DNA from: Thermoplasmata archaeon UBA184
Lineage (GTDB): Archaea > Thermoplasmatota > Thermoplasmata > Lutacidiplasmatales > UBA184
DNA: 12,778 bases
Assembly: GCA_002495185.1 (NCBI GenBank)
Contig: DAEB01000040.1
Span: 1 to 12,778 of the forward strand
Direction of reading: 5' to 3'
Both the position numbers and the translations under genes were made by a program. Under the pieces are notes generated by a model. It saw only the letters and a list, made by a program, of their open reading frames with translations, did not search any database and was not told the DNA's origin. Position 1 is the stretch's first letter, and every line of letters starts with the position of its first letter. Of the stretch, positions 12,579 to 12,778 are shown piece after piece.

Positions 12579-12778
12579 ATGCCCGAGGAGAACCGCCTCG
12601 AGAAGGACCGCCGGGCCAAGGTGGCCCGGTGGCGGTCCGAGGGAAAGGAGCCGTACCCCTGGTCGTTCCCCGGCCGCGCCCCGACGGAGGCCGTCCGACA
12701 GGCATGCCGGGCCCTGAAGCCCGGCGAAGAGGCCTCCGGGACGATCGTGACGGTCGCCGGGCGCCTGATGGCGGTCCG
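12579..12778 (+). CDS. lysS: Class II lysyl-tRNA synthetase, N-terminal part (truncated by window edge)
   Basis: The ATG at 12579 opens a frame that runs to the right edge without a stop, giving 66 codons. The translation starts MPEENRLEKDRRAKVARW and continues with the motif GKEPYPWSF near residues 23-31. It then has a helix (TEAVRQACRALKPGEEA) and the first OB-fold strands (SGTIVTVAGRLMAV). The R..K...W...G..PYP..F pattern, followed by an OB fold beginning with a V.VAGR strand, is the start of class II LysRS, which charges tRNA-Lys with lysine. Many archaea use the unrelated class I enzyme, so the class matters. AspRS and AsnRS have similar OB folds but lack this PYP..F lead. Only the tRNA-anticodon-binding end is visible; the catalytic domain lies outside. 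Confidence 0.82.
   Translation, partial: MPEENRLEKDRRAKVARWRSEGKEPYPWSFPGRAPTEAVRQACRALKPGEEASGTIVTVAGRLMAV

Noticed and set aside
1..12778. CRISPR arrays, insertion sequences, attachment sites, rRNA or tRNA genes
   Set aside because: I read the gaps on both strands and found no regularly spaced repeats, no transposase or integrase, and no convincing RNA gene; intergenic space is short throughout.

Overview
This window looks archaeal. It encodes ribosomal protein eL21, the RNA polymerase Rpb4-like subunit (RpoF), an archaeal-type Pus10, a DUF655 protein, a KsgA/Dim1 rRNA methyltransferase and a group II chaperonin (thermosome). Many genes have an AT-rich TATA-like box about 20-40 bases before a start codon that has no Shine-Dalgarno sequence, as expected for leaderless or short-leader archaeal mRNAs. 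The DNA is very GC-rich, so long spurious antisense ORFs occur. The gene set and a small DUF6015-like gene suggest a high-GC member of Thermoplasmatota. That placement is inference, not proof.

Layout. (1) 1-232: the 3' end of a membrane-protein gene cut by the left edge. (2) 243-647 (minus): a small DUF6015-like protein, divergent from Pus10 across a shared promoter region. (3) 744-4038 (plus): a tight translation/transcription operon, pus10 - rpl21e - rpoF - DUF655 - ksgA, with overlaps or short gaps and good Shine-Dalgarno motifs at the internal genes. (4) 4121-6384 (plus): an accessory set made of an alpha/alpha-toroid (prenyltransferase/terpenoid-cyclase-like) protein, an O-methyltransferase coupled to it by an ATGA overlap, and a possible SRPBCC-type protein. 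(5) 6389-9760 (minus): an MFS transporter, an EamA/DMT transporter and a GNAT acetyltransferase. (6) 9833-10306 (plus): a stand-alone ChrB C-terminal-type chromate resistance protein, divergent from the MFS gene. (7) 10408-12030: the thermosome subunit behind a clear TATA box; then a 133-aa protein of unknown function; then the 5' end of a class II lysyl-tRNA synthetase gene cut by the right edge.

How it fits together: core information-processing genes flank a central block of about 6 kb of accessory metabolism, transport and resistance genes. I see no tRNA, rRNA, CRISPR array, insertion sequence or integrase. No stretch above 300 bases lacks a gene; the longest non-coding gaps are about 70-100 bases and hold promoters and short GC-rich hairpins. 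The most interesting points are the toroid/methyltransferase/SRPBCC set, the MFS/ChrB divergent pair, and the unrecognised gene between the thermosome and lysS.
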